Assembly: GCF_003063335.1 (NCBI RefSeq)
Contig: NZ_NERX01000001.1
Location: 62,001 to 126,000, forward strand
Direction of reading: 5' to 3'
DNA length: 64,000 nucleotides
Source: Limnohabitans sp. MMS-10A-192
GTDB lineage: Bacteria; Pseudomonadota; Gammaproteobacteria; Burkholderiales; Burkholderiaceae_C
The notes under the pieces are model-generated. The model searched no databases, was not told where the DNA came from, and saw only the letters and a program-made list of their open reading frames with translations. Position 1 is the stretch's first letter; each line of letters starts with the position of its first letter. Below are positions 25,021 to 34,161 of the stretch, piece after piece. Made by a program: the position numbers and the translations under genes.

Positions 25021-27612
25021 TCAGGCAGTCACGCCCTTGGCCGTTTCCACGTACTCTTCAATCTGGTTGAAGTTCAGGTACTTGTAGATGGCCACGCCGT
25101 CCTTGTTCACCACACCCATGGCTTCGTGGTATTCGGCCACGGTGGGGAACTTGCCCATCTTGGAGGTGATGGCCGCCAACTCGGCAGAAGCCAGGAACAC
25201 ATTGGTGTTCTTGCCCAGACGGTTGGGGAAGTTACGTGTCGATGTCGACACCACGGTGGCACCTTCGCGCACTTGCGCTTGGTTACCCATGCACAGCGAA
25301 CAGCCGGGCATTTCAGTACGCGCACCGGCTGTGCCAAACGCAGCGTAGTGGCCTTCTTTGATCAGCTCGCTCTCGTCCATCTTGGTTGGAGGTGCCACCC
25401 ACAACTTGACGGGGATGTCGCGCTGGCCGCCGAGCAGCTTGGCCGCTGCGCGGAAGTGGCCGATGTTGGTCATGCAAGAACCGATGAAGGCTTCGTCGAT
25501 CTTGGTGCCCGCCACTTGCGACAGGAACTTCGCGTCATCGGGGTCGTTCGGGCAGCAAACGATGGGCTCTTTGATGTCGGCCAAATCGATTTCGATGACG
25601 TGCGCGTACTCGGCGTCTTTGTCGGCTTCGAGCAGGTTGGGCGCGGCCAACCAGGCTTCAACCTTCTCGATGCGGCGAGCCAAGGTACGTGCGTCGGCGT
25701 AGCCGTCAGCGATCATGTTCTTCATCAGAACCACGTTCGACTTCAGGTATTCCTCAACAGGCTCTTTGTTGAGCTTGATGGTGCAACCGGCGGCAGAACG
25801 CTCGGCAGACGCGTCAGACAACTCAAACGCTTGCTCAACTTTCAGGTTGGGCAGGCCTTCGATTTCCAGGATGCGGCCCGAGAATTCGTTGATCTTGCCG
25901 GCCTTGGCCACAGTCAACAAACCTTGCTTGATCGCGTACAAAGGAATTGCGTGCACCAAGTCGCGCAGGGTCACGCCAGGCTGCATTTCGCCTTTGAAGC
26001 GCACCAGAATGGACTCGGGCATGTCCAAAGGCATCACGCCAGTGGCTGCACCGAAGGCCACCAAGCCAGAACCGGCTGGGAAGCTGATGCCGATCGGGAA
26101 ACGTGTGTGCGAGTCGCCACCCGTACCGACGGTGTCAGGCAACAACAAACGGTTCAGCCAAGAGTGGATCACGCCGTCGCCAGGACGCAGGGCCACGCCA
26201 CCGCGGTTGCTGATGAAAGCGGGCAGTTCGCGGTGGGTCTTGACGTCCACAGGCTTGGGGTAAGCGGCGGTGTGGCAGAACGACTGCATGACCATGTCGG
26301 CCGAGAAGCCCAGGCAGGCCAGGTCTTTCAGTTCGTCGCGGGTCATCGGGCCGGTGGTGTCTTGCGAGCCCACAGTGGTCATCTTGGGTTCGCAGTAAGT
26401 GCCGGGGCGCACGCCCTGGCCTTCTGGCAAACCGACGGCACGACCGACCATCTTCTGGGCCAATGTGAAGCCAGCTTTTGTAGCGGCAGGCGCAGTGGGC
26501 AAACGGAACAAGGTGGACGCTGGCAGACCCAGGAATTCACGGGCCTTGGCGGTCAGACTGCGACCGATGATCAGGTTGATACGGCCACCGGCGCGCACTT
26601 CGTCAAACAGCACATCGCTCTTGAGCTTGAATTCGGCCACAGTGGCGCCGTCTTTCACGATCTTGCCGTCGTAGGGCAGGATGTCGATCACGTCACCCAT
26701 TTCGAGCTTGGACACATCGACTTCGATTGGCAGAGAGCCGGAGTCTTCTTGGGTGTTGAAGAAGATGGGGGCGATCTTGCCGCCCAAGGTCACGCCACCG
26801 AAACGCTTGTTGGGCACAAACGGGATGTCCTGGCCGGTGGCCCAGATCACGCTGTTGGTGGCCGACTTGCGGCTGGAACCGGTACCGACCACGTCACCGA
26901 CGTAAGCCACCAGGTTGCCTTTTTTCTTCAGGTCGTCGATGAACTGCATGGGGCCGCGCTTGCCGTCTTCTTCGGGCTTGAACGCTGCGCCTTCGCGGGT
27001 GTTTTTGAGCATCGCCAGGTAATGCAATGGGATGTCAGGACGGCTCCAGGCGTCGGGCGCTGGTGACAAGTCGTCGGTGTTGGTCTCGCCGGGCACCTTG
27101 AAGACGGTGACGGTGATTTTTTTCTCGACTTCAGGACGGGTGGTGAACCACTCGGCATCGGCCCAGCTTTGCATGACATCCTTGGCTTTGGCATTGCCCG
27201 CCTTGGCTTTTTCAGCGACGTCGTTGAAGAAGTCGAACATCAACAAAGTTTTCTTGAGGGCTTCAGCAGCCACGCCAGCGACTTCGGCGTCGTCCAGCAA
27301 CTCGATCAGGGGGTGCACGTTGTAGCCACCCACCATGGTGCCCAGCAGCTCGGTGGCTTTGGACTTGGAGATCAAACCGACCTTGACATCGCCATGCGCC
27401 ACGGCAGCCAGGAACGAAGCCTTGACCTTGGCCGCATCGTCCACGCCTGGGGGCACGCGGTGGGTCAACAGGTCCATCAAGAACGCATCTTCGCCAGCTG
27501 GCGGGTTCTTGATCAGTTCGATCAAATCAGCGACTTGCTTGGCGTCCAGCGGCAAGGCTGGGATGCCCATTGCAGCGCGTTCGGCTGCGTGTTCACGGTA
27601 GGCTTTCAACAT
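25021..27612 (-). CDS. acnB: Bifunctional aconitate hydratase B / 2-methylisocitrate dehydratase
   Basis: An 863-residue AcnB, the main TCA-cycle aconitase in this group. The order of domains is that of AcnB (HEAT-like domain first, swivelling domain 4 next, then the Fe-S domains). It opens [26 protein letters not shown]. The [4Fe-4S] ligands include GSCMTN and [11 protein letters not shown]. It is the last gene of the mdh-citE-like-unknown-acnB cluster (34-bp gap) and ends at the strong terminator. Confidence 0.97.
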   Translation of the reverse strand: MLKAYREHAAERAAMGIPALPLDAKQVADLIELIKNPPAGEDAFLMDLLTHRVPPGVDDAAKVKASFLAAVAHGDVKVGLISKSKATELLGTMVGGYNVHPLIELLDDAEVAGVAAEALKKTLLMFDFFNDVAEKAKAGNAKAKDVMQSWADAEWFTTRPEVEKKITVTVFKVPGETNTDDLSPAPDAWSRPDIPLHYLAMLKNTREGAAFKPEEDGKRGPMQFIDDLKKKGNLVAYVGDVVGTGSSRKSATNSVIWATGQDIPFVPNKRFGGVTLGGKIAPIFFNTQEDSGSLPIEVDVSKLEMGDVIDILPYDGKIVKDGATVAEFKLKSDVLFDEVRAGGRINLIIGRSLTAKAREFLGLPASTLFRLPTAPAATKAGFTLAQKMVGRAVGLPEGQGVRPGTYCEPKMTTVGSQDTTGPMTRDELKDLACLGFSADMVMQSFCHTAAYPKPVDVKTHRELPAFISNRGGVALRPGDGVIHSWLNRLLLPDTVGTGGDSHTRFPIGISFPAGSGLVAFGAATGVMPLDMPESILVRFKGEMQPGVTLRDLVHAIPLYAIKQGLLTVAKAGKINEFSGRILEIEGLPNLKVEQAFELSDASAERSAAGCTIKLNKEPVEEYLKSNVVLMKNMIADGYADARTLARRIEKVEAWLAAPNLLEADKDAEYAHVIEIDLADIKEPIVCCPNDPDDAKFLSQVAGTKIDEAFIGSCMTNIGHFRAAAKLLGGQRDIPVKLWVAPPTKMDESELIKEGHYAAFGTAGARTEMPGCSLCMGNQAQVREGATVVSTSTRNFPNRLGKNTNVFLASAELAAITSKMGKFPTVAEYHEAMGVVNKDGVAIYKYLNFNQIEEYVETAKGVTA

Positions 27613-27646
27613 GGTTTTTTTCTCCGGTCAAACAAAATCTATGAGG

Positions 27647-28240
27647 CTATCGGCCCATGCCGGTCGTATCGAACAGCTTGGGAGGGGGGTTGTTTTTCAT
27701 GTCCTGAGCAAACGCCATTTGCTCGGGGTGCGCGCACTCGTCGGCAATGCGGCGCCCTTTGTTCTGGTCCATCAACATGGACTTGTTGGCCAACTGCAGC
27801 CACACGGCGCCCGCTTTTTTATCCTCCAGGCGGATGGCGCCGGTCGAGGTGCTCACGGGGTGCATGTGGTAGCGAAATCCTTTGCCATGCAGATTGAAAT
27901 AACCGGGTCGACTTGCATCGGCTTCAACACGCACGCTGGCACCAAGCTCACAAGCCAAGTGTCCTTGGTGCACCCGCTCAGCGATGGCCATTTCATTGTT
28001 GCCCAAATGGGCATCACCCATCGGCATGGCCGCCAAAGCTGCAGGAAGCACCGGCGCAGCCCGGACTGGCACCTTGGCTTGCTGACCTGATGGGGCTGGG
28101 GCCTTGGCCTTCAACACCGGTTTCGAGTGTGCCGTTTTGGCTTGAACCTTGGCGTTTTTTTTGTCAGACTGAGGCTGAGCATGAGCCAAAACTGGCAACA
28201 CCGCACAAGCCAGCACAGTCAATAGCGTTTTTGTTTGCAT
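27647..28240 (-). CDS. Exported protein of unknown function in the TCA operon
   Basis: A 197-residue protein with a Sec signal (MQTKTLLTVLACAVLPVLAHA). An Ala/Lys/Pro-rich linker (about 25-65) is followed by a globular part. In it, HLACELGASVRVEADAS and GAVWLQLANKSMLMDQ, with one Cys pair (97 and 169), vaguely recall the MliC/PliC lysozyme-inhibitor fold; this is a weak resemblance only. ATG 28240 was chosen for AAGGGA 10 bp upstream and the signal peptide. It sits between the citE-like gene (26 bp) and acnB (34 bp), so it is co-transcribed with TCA enzymes although it is predicted to be periplasmic. Confidence 0.7.
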   Translation of the reverse strand: MQTKTLLTVLACAVLPVLAHAQPQSDKKNAKVQAKTAHSKPVLKAKAPAPSGQQAKVPVRAAPVLPAALAAMPMGDAHLGNNEMAIAERVHQGHLACELGASVRVEADASRPGYFNLHGKGFRYHMHPVSTSTGAIRLEDKKAGAVWLQLANKSMLMDQNKGRRIADECAHPEQMAFAQDMKNNPPPKLFDTTGMGR

Positions 28241-28266
28241 CGCGATCCCTTTCAAAGAAATGGACA

Positions 28267-29283
28267 TCATGCTGAAAGCCGGGCCGTTGTGGCTGACTCT
28301 GCAAAAAATAACTGTATCTCTTTTGGCAATCGGCGTCCGGTCTGGTGCGCACGTTCAAGCAATTGCCAAAAGAAACGGTAACTGGCCCGGTCGTGCAACT
28401 GACCGGCATGGCTGATGGGTGCCCATTGCGCGGCGTGTGCCGCCAAGATGATGGCGCTGGCCTGATCGATCTGTGCTTCGCTGGGCGCCATGGCCTCCAG
28501 AATCGGGCGGATCTGATCGGGGTGGATGCTCCACATGCGGGTGTAACCCAGCTCGCGCGCAGCTTTGTGGGCGGCCATGCGGATGGCATCGGTGTTCTTG
28601 AATTCGGTGACCACGCAATGCGAGGGCACTTTGCCATAAGCATGGCAAGCACTGGCAATGTCCATCTTGGCGCGCAGCACCAGCGGATGGGTGAATTGCC
28701 CTTCAATGCCCATGCCATCGGCGGGAATCGCGCCCCCATGGGCAGAGACGAAATCCATCAAACCAAAACTGATCGACTGCACGCGCGGATGGGCAGCAAT
28801 GTCAAAAGCGCGGTGCACCGCACCGGGCGACTCGATCAGAACATGCAAAGGCAAATCGGACGCACCCGCCTGCAGCAATGCGGCTTGGGCGCGTTCGACA
28901 TCGGCCACGGTTTCCACCTTGGGCACCATGATGTGCGACAAGCATGAACCAGCCTGGCCGGCGATGAGCGCCATATCGGCCTCAAAGCTGGGGTGATCAA
29001 CGGGGTGGACGCGAACAGCCACGCGGGCGTCGGGTCGGGCTGCGGTCGTGGTCAGTGCCAATTCGGTGACCAATGCAGCGTGTTCGGCTTCGCCACCCAC
29101 CGGCGCGCCATCTTCGCAGTCCAGGGTGACATCAAAGACGCAAGTGCCGAACTCTTGCGCCATCTCGGCCTGCAGTTGCAGGCTTTTGCGCATCCTCGCT
29201 TCGACACCGCTGTAATGGTCACAAACCGGCAGCGACACGCTACCGGCTTGCGCACCCAACAGAACGTCGCGAGGATGGCTCAC
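28267..29283 (-). CDS. HpcH/HpaI aldolase, CitE-like (beta-hydroxyacyl-CoA lyase family)
   Basis: A 338-residue TIM-barrel lyase of the CitE/malyl-CoA lyase family. Metal-binding acidic residues are seen in DVTLDCEDGAPVGGEAEHA and in the Glu of LHVLIESPGAVHRAFDIA, with Asp in SFGLMDFVSAHGG. The CoA-binding Arg region ARVAVRVHPVDHPSF is present. It probably cleaves or forms a malyl-CoA- or citramalyl-CoA-type thioester. CitD/CitF partners of true citrate lyase are absent. It is 20 bp downstream of mdh, suggesting a link to malate or glyoxylate metabolism. Confidence 0.85.
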   Translation of the reverse strand: MSHPRDVLLGAQAGSVSLPVCDHYSGVEARMRKSLQLQAEMAQEFGTCVFDVTLDCEDGAPVGGEAEHAALVTELALTTTAARPDARVAVRVHPVDHPSFEADMALIAGQAGSCLSHIMVPKVETVADVERAQAALLQAGASDLPLHVLIESPGAVHRAFDIAAHPRVQSISFGLMDFVSAHGGAIPADGMGIEGQFTHPLVLRAKMDIASACHAYGKVPSHCVVTEFKNTDAIRMAAHKAARELGYTRMWSIHPDQIRPILEAMAPSEAQIDQASAIILAAHAAQWAPISHAGQLHDRASYRFFWQLLERAHQTGRRLPKEIQLFFAESATTARLSA

Positions 29284-29303
29284 TGAGTTTCTCGACTCGA
29301 AAA

Positions 29304-30287
29304 TCAGATCAAGTGAGCGACGCCTGCTTGCTCGTCGGTCAACTCTTTCAGGGTCTTGTCGATGCAGCCTTGGCTGAACGCGTCGATTTCCAGACCTTCA
29401 ACGACTTTGTATTCGCCGTTTTCGCAGGTGACGGGGAAACCGAACATGACGTCTTTAGGAATGCCATACCAGCCTTGCGATGGGATACCCATGGTGACCC
29501 ACTTGCCGTTGGTGCCCAAGGCCCAGTCACGCATGTGGTCGATGGCTGCGTTGGCTGCCGAAGCGGCCGAAGACAGGCCACGGGCTTCGATGATGGCCGC
29601 GCCGCGCTTGCCCACCGTGGGCAAGAACACGTTGGCGTTCCATTCCTGGTCGTTGATCATGGCCTTGACCGACTCGCCCTTGATGGTGGCGAAACGGTAG
29701 TCGGCGTACATGGTGGGCGAGTGGTTGCCCCAGACGCACAGTTTTTCGATGTCGGCCACGGCCTTGCCGGTCTTGGCAGCGATTTGCGACGCGGCGCGGT
29801 TGTGGTCCAGACGCAGCATGGCGGTGAAGTTGCCAGGCTTGAGATCAGGCGCGGCCTTCATGGCGATGTAGGCGTTGGTGTTGGCGGGGTTGCCCACGAC
29901 CAACACTTTCACGTCGCGCGAAGCCACAGCGTTCAGGGCCTTGCCTTGTGCGGTGAAGATGGCGCCGTTGATGGCGAGCAATTCAGCGCGCTCCATGCCA
30001 GGGCCACGTGGGCGCGAACCGACCAACAAGGCGTAGTCAACGTCCTTGAATGCGGTCATCGGGTCGCCATGGGCTTCCATGCCCACCAACAAGGGGAACG
30101 CGCAATCTTCGAGTTCCATCATCACGCCGCGCAGGGCTTTTTGTGGGCCTTCGACAGGCACTTCCAGTAATTGCAGGATGACGGGCTGGTCTTTGCCCAG
30201 CATTTCGCCGGAGGCGATGCGGAACAACAATGCGTAACCGATTTGACCTGCTGCACCGGTAACGGCAACGCGGACGGGCTTTTTCAT
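29304..30287 (-). CDS. mdh: Malate dehydrogenase
   Basis: A 327-residue NAD-dependent malate dehydrogenase (the type found in betaproteobacteria, similar to cytosolic MDH). The nucleotide fold is [21 protein letters not shown], substrate-binding Arg residues lie in [25 protein letters not shown] and [11 protein letters not shown] follow, and the catalytic His is in [12 protein letters not shown]. First gene of the minus-strand TCA operon, with a good sigma-70 promoter at 30423-30452. Confidence 0.97.
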   Translation of the reverse strand: MKKPVRVAVTGAAGQIGYALLFRIASGEMLGKDQPVILQLLEVPVEGPQKALRGVMMELEDCAFPLLVGMEAHGDPMTAFKDVDYALLVGSRPRGPGMERAELLAINGAIFTAQGKALNAVASRDVKVLVVGNPANTNAYIAMKAAPDLKPGNFTAMLRLDHNRAASQIAAKTGKAVADIEKLCVWGNHSPTMYADYRFATIKGESVKAMINDQEWNANVFLPTVGKRGAAIIEARGLSSAASAANAAIDHMRDWALGTNGKWVTMGIPSQGWYGIPKDVMFGFPVTCENGEYKVVEGLEIDAFSQGCIDKTLKELTDEQAGVAHLI

Positions 30288-30422
30288 GGTGGAAACTCCA
30301 GAAGGTTGAAAACAAGAGGTCGCAGTCCTGCCCCAAGAAGGGCTTCAGCAGGCCTGTCCGGCTCACCGGACCCGCACGCACACCACCCAACGGGCAGCTT
30401 CAGTGCAAGCAAACAGCTTTCA

Positions 30423-30452
30423 AGTGTACCCGCGAAAACCCGCATTCGTCAA
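30423..30452 (-). promoter_or_regulatory. mdh promoter
   Basis: On the minus strand TTGACG (30447-30452) and TACACT (30423-30428) are separated by 18 bp. The palindromic element at 30458-30477 lies just upstream of the -35 box. Confidence 0.6.
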
Positions 30453-30453
30453 T

Positions 30454-30481
30454 TTGTCTTATGTCTTATATAAGATATGAT
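30454..30481 (+). promoter_or_regulatory. gntR promoter with palindromic operator in its spacer
   Basis: TTGTCT (30454-30459) and TATGAT (30476-30481) are 16 bp apart. The spacer is filled by TCTTATATAAGA (30464-30475), preceded by a GTCTTAT half-site. The layout suggests autorepression by the GntR protein, also reaching the divergent mdh promoter. Confidence 0.6.
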
Positions 30482-30524
30482 TGCGCATCTGACACGATCC
30501 TGACCACGTGCCGGACGGACCCTC

Positions 30525-31304
30525 ATGAACAACCACACGACCCTGGCCGACACGCCCTCCTCCGATGCGCCAGCACTCACGCCAGCCTTCAGCCCGCTGT
30601 ACCAGCAAATCAAAGGGCTGATCCTGCAAAGCTTGCAATCGGGCGAATGGAAACCCGGCGAATCGATCCCCAGCGAAATGGAGCTGGCCGCGCGCTTTCG
30701 GGTCAGCCAAGGCACTGTGCGCAAAGCGATCGACGAATTGGCCAGTGACAACTTGCTGGTCCGCCGTCAAGGCAAGGGCACCTTTGTGGCCACCCACGCC
30801 GAACAGCACGTCCAATACCGCTTCCTCAAACTCGTCCCCGATCAGGGCGACCTGAACACCGAAGGGCCCGCTCAACGTGAAATCGTGGATTGCAAGCGCC
30901 TGCGCGCGAGCGCCGAAATTGCGCGCGCCTTGGCCCTGCGCGCAGGCGACGCGGTTTTACAAGTCAGGCGCGTGCTTTCATTTGCTGGTGTTCCCACGAT
31001 TTTGGAAGATCTTTGGCTGCCCGGCGGCCCCTTCAAGGGGCTGACCGCAGAGCGCCTGACGGCTTACCATGGCCCCATGTACGCCCTGTTTGAGACCGAG
31101 TTTGGCGTGCGCATGGTGCGCGCCGAAGAAAAAATTCGTGCCGTGCTGCCAGACGAAAGCCAAAGCCAACTGCTGCAAGTGCCTCCAAGCACACCGCTGC
31201 TGAGCGTCGAGCGGATTGCCTACACCTACAACAACACCCCGATGGAGCTGCGTCGCGGCTTTTACCGCACCGACAGCCACCACTATCACAACGCCTTGAG
31301 TTGA
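30525..31304 (+). CDS. GntR family transcriptional regulator (HutC/UTRA subfamily)
   Basis: A 259-residue regulator. An N-terminal winged helix (about 28-95) contains LYQQIKGLILQSLQSGEWKPGESIPSEMELAARF and SQGTVRKAIDELASDNLLVRRQGKGTFV. A UTRA ligand-binding domain follows (about 105-255; VLQVRRVLSFAGVPTILEDLWLPG; PMELRRGFYRTDSHHYHN). The ligand is unknown. The gene stands between the mdh-acnB operon and sdhCDABE-gltA, so control of the TCA cluster is likely by position. A palindrome lies in its own promoter. Confidence 0.92.
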   Translation: MNNHTTLADTPSSDAPALTPAFSPLYQQIKGLILQSLQSGEWKPGESIPSEMELAARFRVSQGTVRKAIDELASDNLLVRRQGKGTFVATHAEQHVQYRFLKLVPDQGDLNTEGPAQREIVDCKRLRASAEIARALALRAGDAVLQVRRVLSFAGVPTILEDLWLPGGPFKGLTAERLTAYHGPMYALFETEFGVRMVRAEEKIRAVLPDESQSQLLQVPPSTPLLSVERIAYTYNNTPMELRRGFYRTDSHHYHNALS

Positions 31305-31349
31305 AAAAGCGCAGCCAAACTTTTTTAAAACAAAGACCCTGCAATGATC

Positions 31350-31377
31350 ATGTCAGTTTGCTGCGTTGCAATAGAAT
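31350..31377 (+). promoter_or_regulatory. Candidate sdhC promoter
   Basis: ATGTCA (31350-31355) and TAGAAT (31372-31377) are 16 bp apart, placing the start of transcription about 48 bp before the sdhC ATG. Both hexamers are imperfect. Confidence 0.4.
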
Positions 31378-31431
31378 CCTTCGGCTTGTCATTCAAAATT
31401 ACAACCGAGTTACCTCCCAGAAAGTGCCAAC

Positions 31432-31863
31432 ATGACTGAACTCGCCAGAAAGCGGCCTGAATTCCGCAACATCAATGCCCTGAAAGACCTGCCCACCTAC
31501 CGCCTGCCGGTCGCTGGCATCGTCTCCATCTTGCACCGCATCAGTGGTTTCCTGATGTTTTTGTTGATGCCCCTCATCATTTGGATGTTCGACAACTCCA
31601 TCACTTCTGAAATTTCCTTCGCCAAGTTCTCGGCAGCTTTCAACATCGGCATCGGCTTTGTGCCAGGCTGGTTCATGAAGCTCGTGGCCCTGGCCTTGAT
31701 CTGGGCCTACCTGCACCACTTCATTGCAGGCCTGCGCCACCTCTACATGGACGTGTGCCATGCCGTGACCAAAGAATTCGGCAAATCTTCCGCCATCGTC
31801 ACTCTGGCCCTGAGCATTGCCTTGACCGCCGTCCTCGGCGCCAAGATGTTCGGCCTGTACTGA
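31432..31863 (+). CDS. sdhC: Succinate dehydrogenase cytochrome b556 subunit
   Basis: A 143-residue membrane anchor of complex II. It carries RPEFRNINALKD...RLPVAGIVSILHRISGFLMFL with the SIxHRxSG signature for quinone and haem binding, three transmembrane helices, and a second conserved His in HHFIAGLRHLYMDV. Together with SdhD it holds haem b and the ubiquinone site. First gene of sdhCDABE-gltA. Confidence 0.95.
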   Translation: MTELARKRPEFRNINALKDLPTYRLPVAGIVSILHRISGFLMFLLMPLIIWMFDNSITSEISFAKFSAAFNIGIGFVPGWFMKLVALALIWAYLHHFIAGLRHLYMDVCHAVTKEFGKSSAIVTLALSIALTAVLGAKMFGLY

Positions 31864-31894
31864 TCAGCCCCATTACTCCAAAGGAAACTGACCT

Positions 31895-32260
31895 ATGTCC
31901 GTGAATTACGGCTCCAAACGCATCGTCACCGGTGCTGGTTATGGCTTTCGCGACTGGCTGGCCCAGCGCGTGACAGGCGGCCTGATGGCCCTCTTCACAG
32001 TGATCTTGCTGGCCCAAGTGATCTTCACCTCCGGCCCCATGGGCTACGAAGAATGGGCGGGCATTTTTGCCGGTCAATTCATGAAATTCCTGACCTTCGC
32101 GGTCATCGTGGCCCTGCTCTACCACGTGTGGGTGGGCATGCGCGACATCTGGATGGACTACGTCAAACCCGTGGCCGTGCGCCTGGTCTTGCACGTTTTC
32201 ACCCTCGTCTGGCTGGTCGGCTGTGCTGGCTGGGCTGTTCAGGCCCTGTGGCGCCTGTGA
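31895..32260 (+). CDS. sdhD: Succinate dehydrogenase hydrophobic membrane anchor subunit
   Basis: A 121-residue anchor subunit with three hydrophobic helices. It opens MSVNYGSKRIVTGAGYGFRDWLAQRVTGGLMAL, and the conserved HVWVGMRDIWMDYVKP supplies the haem ligand and quinone-site residues. It lies 31 bp after sdhC and 31 bp before sdhA, inside one operon. Confidence 0.94.
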   Translation: MSVNYGSKRIVTGAGYGFRDWLAQRVTGGLMALFTVILLAQVIFTSGPMGYEEWAGIFAGQFMKFLTFAVIVALLYHVWVGMRDIWMDYVKPVAVRLVLHVFTLVWLVGCAGWAVQALWRL

Positions 32261-32291
32261 TTGCGTTGACCTCACACAAAGATAAATAACC

Positions 32292-34097
32292 ATGAGCTAT
32301 ACCAAAGATCAAATCACCACCCGCAAGTTTGACGTCGTGATCGTCGGCGCCGGTGGTTCAGGCATGCGTGCCTCGCTGCAACTGGCCCGTGCCGGCCTGA
32401 ACGTGGCCGTTCTGTCCAAAGTGTTCCCCACCCGTTCGCACACCGTAGCAGCCCAAGGCGGCATTGGTGCTTCGCTGGGCAACATGTCCGACGACAATTG
32501 GCATTACCACTTCTACGACACCATCAAGGGCTCCGACTGGCTCGGCGACCAAGATGCGATCGAATTCATGTGCCGTGAAGCCCCCAAAGTCGTGTATGAC
32601 CTCGAGCACATGGGCATGCCGTTTGACCGCAACCCTGACGGCACCATTTACCAGCGTCCATTTGGTGGTCACACCGCCAACTACGGCGAAAAGCCGGTGC
32701 AACGCGCTTGCGCGGCCGCCGACCGCACCGGTCACGCCATGCTGCACACCCTGTACCAGCAAAACGTGGCCGCCAAAACCAGCTTCTTCGTGGAGTGGAT
32801 GGCGCTTGACCTGATCCGCGACGCCGAAGGCGACGTGGTGGGCGTGACCGCTCTTGAGATGGAAACCGGCGACCTGCACGTCTTGCACGCCAAAACCGTG
32901 CTGATGGCCACCGGCGGCGCAGGCCGCATTTATGCAGCTTCTACCAACGCCTTCATCAACACCGGTGACGGCTTGGGCATGGCTGCACGCGCAGGCATCC
33001 CGCTGGAAGACATGGAGTTCTGGCAATTCCACCCCACCGGCGTGGCCGGTGCTGGCGTGTTGTTGACAGAAGGCTGCCGTGGCGAAGGCGCGATCTTGCT
33101 CAACAGCAATGGCGAGCGCTTCATGGAGCGCTATGCACCTACCCTGAAAGATCTGGCACCACGTGACTTCGTGTCCCGCTGCATGGACCAGGAAATCAAG
33201 GAAGGCCGTGGCTGCGGTCCCAACAAGGACCATGTACTGCTCAAGCTCGACCACCTGGGCGCTGACACCATCCACAAACGCTTGCCGTCTGTTTACGAAA
33301 TCGGCGTCAACTTCGCCAACGTCGACATCACCCGCGAGCCGATCCCTGTCGTGCCCACCATCCACTACCAAATGGGCGGTATCCCGACCAACATCAACGG
33401 CCAGGTCGTCACCCAGAACCCGAGCGACCACAACGCCGTGGTGAACGGTCTGTATGCGGTTGGCGAATGCTCTTGCGTCTCGGTGCACGGCGCCAACCGC
33501 TTGGGCACCAACTCGCTGCTCGACCTGCTGGTGTTCGGCCGCGCCGCTGGCAACCATATCGTTGACTTCGCATCCAAAACCAAGTCACACAAGCCCCTGC
33601 CAGCCGATGCCACGGACCGCACACTCGAGCGCCTGAACAAGCTCGAAGGCCGTGGCGGTGAATACGCCCAAGACGTGGCCAACGACATGCGTGCCGCCAT
33701 GCAGCAACACGCTGGCGTGTTCCGCACCCAGGCATCTATGGACGAAGGCGTGCAAAAGATCGCCGCCATCCGTGACCGCGTCAATGCCATCGGCCTGAAG
33801 GACACCTCCAAAGTGTTCAACACCGCCCGCATCGAAGCACTGGAAGTGGAAAACCTGATCGAAGCTGCGCAAGCCACCATGGTGTCTGCAGCTGCCCGCC
33901 GTGAGTGCCGTGGTGCCCACACCGTGAGCGACTACGAGCGCCCAGTGGATGACGCCGTGGCCCCATTGGGCCGTGACGATGCCAACTGGATGAAACACAC
34001 CCTGTGGCACAGCGAGTCGAACAGCTTGACTTACAAGCCTGTCAAGCTCAAGCCGCTCACCGTGGACTCCGTGCCACCCAAGGTTCGCACGTTCTAA
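32292..34097 (+). CDS. sdhA: Succinate dehydrogenase flavoprotein subunit
   Basis: A 601-residue flavoprotein that oxidises succinate to fumarate. The FAD fold is VIVGAGGSGMRASLQLA; the covalent-FAD His lies in PTRSHTVAAQGG. Substrate-site residues are in FHPTGVAGAGVLLTEGCRGEGAIL and in SVHGANRLGTNSLLDLLVFGR. A C-terminal helical domain follows. The length is normal. Confidence 0.97.
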   Translation: MSYTKDQITTRKFDVVIVGAGGSGMRASLQLARAGLNVAVLSKVFPTRSHTVAAQGGIGASLGNMSDDNWHYHFYDTIKGSDWLGDQDAIEFMCREAPKVVYDLEHMGMPFDRNPDGTIYQRPFGGHTANYGEKPVQRACAAADRTGHAMLHTLYQQNVAAKTSFFVEWMALDLIRDAEGDVVGVTALEMETGDLHVLHAKTVLMATGGAGRIYAASTNAFINTGDGLGMAARAGIPLEDMEFWQFHPTGVAGAGVLLTEGCRGEGAILLNSNGERFMERYAPTLKDLAPRDFVSRCMDQEIKEGRGCGPNKDHVLLKLDHLGADTIHKRLPSVYEIGVNFANVDITREPIPVVPTIHYQMGGIPTNINGQVVTQNPSDHNAVVNGLYAVGECSCVSVHGANRLGTNSLLDLLVFGRAAGNHIVDFASKTKSHKPLPADATDRTLERLNKLEGRGGEYAQDVANDMRAAMQQHAGVFRTQASMDEGVQKIAAIRDRVNAIGLKDTSKVFNTARIEALEVENLIEAAQATMVSAAARRECRGAHTVSDYERPVDDAVAPLGRDDANWMKHTLWHSESNSLTYKPVKLKPLTVDSVPPKVRTF

Positions 34098-34105
34098 AGA
34101 TTGTC

Positions 34106-34134
34106 TGGACCGCTCGCCCAAAGCCTGCGGTCCA
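34106..34134. repeat. Intercistronic hairpin between sdhA and sdhB
   Basis: TGGACCGC (34106-34113) and GCGGTCCA (34127-34134) form a perfect 8-bp stem over 13 bases. No T-run follows, so it is more likely an mRNA processing or stability element than a terminator. Confidence 0.6.
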
Positions 34135-34161
34135 CCCCCCGAATACACCAGGAGTTCTTTC

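Noticed and set aside
25126-27066. A 646-codon open frame antisense to acnB
   Set aside because: Shadow of acnB; composition is typical of reversed coding strands and there is no start region with a ribosome site.
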